A stretch of DNA of 6,411 bases, from NCBI GenBank assembly GCA_022510985.1, contig JAFLSL010000066.1, positions 1 to 6,411 of the forward strand. Reading direction: 5' to 3'. The notes beneath the pieces were generated by a model. That model worked only from the letters and a program-made list of their open reading frames with translations. It made no database searches and had not been told where the DNA came from. The position numbers and the translations under genes were made by a program. Of this stretch, positions 4,553 to 6,411 are shown piece after piece; position 1 is the stretch's first letter; the number at the start of each line of letters is the position of its first letter. This DNA is from Ruminococcus sp. (GTDB taxonomy: Bacteria; Bacillota; Clostridia; Oscillospirales; Acutalibacteraceae).

Positions 4553-6411
4553 TTATTGTGCCATATATGCACTAGCGTCTGCCGGATTTTCTGATACAGA
4601 AACCATATAATCCATTTCATCCCAGTCGAAGTATACGAAGTAAGAGTAAACTCTTACGCTCTTGTCTGCATTTGCTTCTGTGTTAGTCATTTTTGCAGAG
4701 TAGATATACTGGAATGCCTGGAGTGATTCTGAGAACTTGAATACTGTAGTATCCTTACCATCCATACCCTTTGTGTAGTGCGGGAGATAACGGCAGGTTA
4801 CCTTTGTAGTATCGTCTGTTTTACCCTCAATAATTTCATCAATATTGATGTAGTCATTTTCCGCATACGTGTCAAGAGTGTTCCTAACAACTTCTTCAAG
4901 ACCCTTTGTATCAGCCACACCCTTAGAATTTACAACTCCGGTAGCCTTTGTGGGAGCACCTGACTTTGTATCAATAGCGTAGTAGAGAACACCACCGCCG
5001 ATGAATTCTTCATCCTCGTAATCTCTGTTATTGAGGAAGTCGGCAACATAGAAGTTCTGATAGAGTTTCCAGAGTGAATTCTCAAGCTTAAGCTCATAGG
5101 ATCTGTGGGTAATGAGTGACTTTAAGTTGTTTGTAACATTATCTGTATTTACTTCAGTGAGAAGTTCTGTATCGCCTGTTACTCTGAGCTGATAGTAGTT
5201 ACCTGTAGCAATTACCAAATCAGGATTCTTGGATTCTTTCCAAAGGAGATTTGTCTGTGCTTTATATTCAGGAAGCTCAGCCGCATAGATTGTGATTGGA
5301 GCCTGATAGGTATATTTGCCGTCTATAGCTGTCGGATCATAATACGGTTCGCCGTCAACAGTTACGCTGTAGGTTCTTAAAGCCTTTTTGAGGTTAACTG
5401 TGATTGTAGCAGTTTTATTAGATGAATTCTCAGTAACTGTGTAGCCGTAGTCCTTATCCACGCTTACAGGATCAATAACGAGAGTGTAGTTATAATAGTC
5501 GTTAGTGATAATCGGAGCGTTAGGAATGATATAGAGTAAAGCGTCATTAATAAGGTTAGTACCAATGTATGTGAAACCGCTAACTTCGTATGTTTTAGTT
5601 ATATCGTTTTTAGCCTGCTCAGCGTCATAGTACTTAATTGTTGAGTTGTCGTAAACTTCATACTTATAAACAACTGTTACAGCGTATTCGCTCTGCTGTG
5701 AGAAAACAATTGTAAATGCTGTTCCGTCAACTGTAACTTGGTCGAATTCGGAGCGATAGTTTGTTGAGTCATTACCGTTTTCCAACCACTTTTCAAAGTA
5801 GTAACCGGAATTACCACTTGCGTTAGCAACAACCTTAAGGGTAAGTGTACCGTAATCCTGAGCTGTGTCAGCAGCAGCATACTTAACTGTGTAGGTATTA
5901 CCGCTCTTTGTAACGATACCGCGACCATAGAGGATTGAGGAAGCGTTACCTGTGGATTTTGAACCCTGGAGAACAGTTGTAAGTCCGTCGATTGTACCGT
6001 TCTGTGCGGTAAATGTAGACTGAACGCTCTCATAGGACATAATAGCAACTCCGCCGCCGCTTGTTGTCGATGAAGGATCTTGCACTGTAACATTAACAGT
6101 AACTTCTGCTGTATCTCCAAAAGCACCCTTTGAAGTAATTGTAACAGTAGCTGTTCCTGCTTTAGAGCCTGTCAGCTGTCCTGTAGTTGAAACTGTTACG
6201 TTACTATTGGAAGCTTTATATGTAAGAGTTCCGGAAGACTGTTCGGGAACTATAGATGTGGTGTTACCCGTTTGAATTGTAATATTACTATAATATTTTG
6301 TGAAATATGCAGGGGCATCATCTGAGAAGGACCATCTATTATTACTATCATCATTCAACCACAATGTAGTATGCTCATAATACTCGACACCGTTGCCCAT
6401 TTCGGTCATCT
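4553..6411 (-). CDS. large secreted Ig-like repeat protein, N-terminus outside window
   Basis: This is the C-terminal 619 codons of a larger protein. The frame stays open to the window edge and the Met at 6407-6409 has no ribosome site in view, so it is probably internal. Residues here are counted from that Met. About 42-109 form a bacterial Ig-like BIG_2-type domain (ITIQTGNTTSIVP...YKASNSNVTVSTTGQLTGSKAGTATVTITSKG...). A Ser/Thr/Gly linker follows (111-121). Residues ~186-238 (YGTLTLKVVA...GYYFEKWLENG...VDGTAFTIVFSQ) resemble a divergent InlB B-repeat, with GYxFxKW and a closing VxF strand. Residues ~240-350 are further beta-rich repeats, and ~380-618 are an aromatic, acidic region I do not recognise, ending SENPADASAYMAQ. 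There is one Cys in 618 residues, many Thr/Ser/Asn/Tyr and no cytoplasmic enzyme motif, which fits a secreted or surface protein. There is no LPxTG, dockerin or C-terminal membrane helix, so any anchor is at the missing N-terminus. The stop is TAA, followed by the 4517-4540 hairpin. Confidence 0.8.
   Translation of the reverse strand, partial: MTEMGNGVEYYEHTTLWLNDDSNNRWSFSDDAPAYFTKYYSNITIQTGNTTSIVPEQSSGTLTYKASNSNVTVSTTGQLTGSKAGTATVTITSKGAFGDTAEVTVNVTVQDPSSTTSGGGVAIMSYESVQSTFTAQNGTIDGLTTVLQGSKSTGNASSILYGRGIVTKSGNTYTVKYAAADTAQDYGTLTLKVVANASGNSGYYFEKWLENGNDSTNYRSEFDQVTVDGTAFTIVFSQQSEYAVTVVYKYEVYDNSTIKYYDAEQAKNDITKTYEVSGFTYIGTNLINDALLYIIPNAPIITNDYYNYTLVIDPVSVDKDYGYTVTENSSNKTATITVNLKKALRTYSVTVDGEPYYDPTAIDGKYTYQAPITIYAAELPEYKAQTNLLWKESKNPDLVIATGNYYQLRVTGDTELLTEVNTDNVTNNLKSLITHRSYELKLENSLWKLYQNFYVADFLNNRDYEDEEFIGGGVLYYAIDTKSGAPTKATGVVNSKGVADTKGLEEVVRNTLDTYAENDYINIDEIIEGKTDDTTKVTCRYLPHYTKGMDGKDTTVFKFSESLQAFQYIYSAKMTNTEANADKSVRVYSYFVYFDWDEMDYMVSVSENPADASAYMAQ

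Noticed and set aside
5677..6126. A 149-codon - strand reading frame inside the large secreted-protein gene.
   Set aside because: It is out of frame with a continuous, well-supported protein; its Leu/Gln-rich low-complexity composition is a shadow of the Thr/Ser codons in the real frame.

Overview
The window looks like a chromosomal segment of a low-GC gut-type member of the Clostridia, most like the Oscillospiraceae/Ruminococcaceae. That is inferred from AT-rich spacers, strong AGGAGG-type ribosome sites, the murI-ywiB-argS order, a DegV-family protein, a secreted Ig-like protein and AT-rich palindromic intergenic repeats. No species can be named from sequence alone.

Left block (1-2861, + strand): a tight three-gene operon. 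The 3' part of a glutamate racemase gene (murI, cut by the window edge) is followed after 18 bp by a DUF1934/YwiB-type beta-barrel protein, and after another 4 bp by a complete arginyl-tRNA synthetase (argS). A strong hairpin at 3003-3030 with T-rich tracts on both strands ends this operon and also ends the convergent gene to its right.

Middle block (2862-4552): degV on the - strand (3042-3884) has a well-formed promoter and ribosome site. A 313-bp spacer follows (3885-4197), and then a tiny acidic 62-codon gene (4198-4386, - strand) with its own promoter, ribosome site and terminator. The spacers at 2862-3041 and 3885-4197 share a 24-nt sequence (21 of 24 identical). In both, it sits 13-15 nt before a terminator hairpin with an A/T-only loop. 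The larger spacer also has a possible + strand promoter and pairable segments, so it may encode a small RNA or be a dispersed repeat. This pair is the least explained signal in the window.

Right block (4553-6411, - strand): the C-terminal 619 codons of a large, probably secreted protein. It has a bacterial Ig-like (BIG_2-type) domain, a probable InlB-B-repeat-like domain and a long C-terminal region I do not recognise. It shows no C-terminal sorting signal or dockerin.

Housekeeping functions (cell-wall D-glutamate, tRNA charging, fatty-acid binding) dominate the left. The right end is accessory, surface-related material. I see no CRISPR, tRNA, rRNA, transposase or phage gene.
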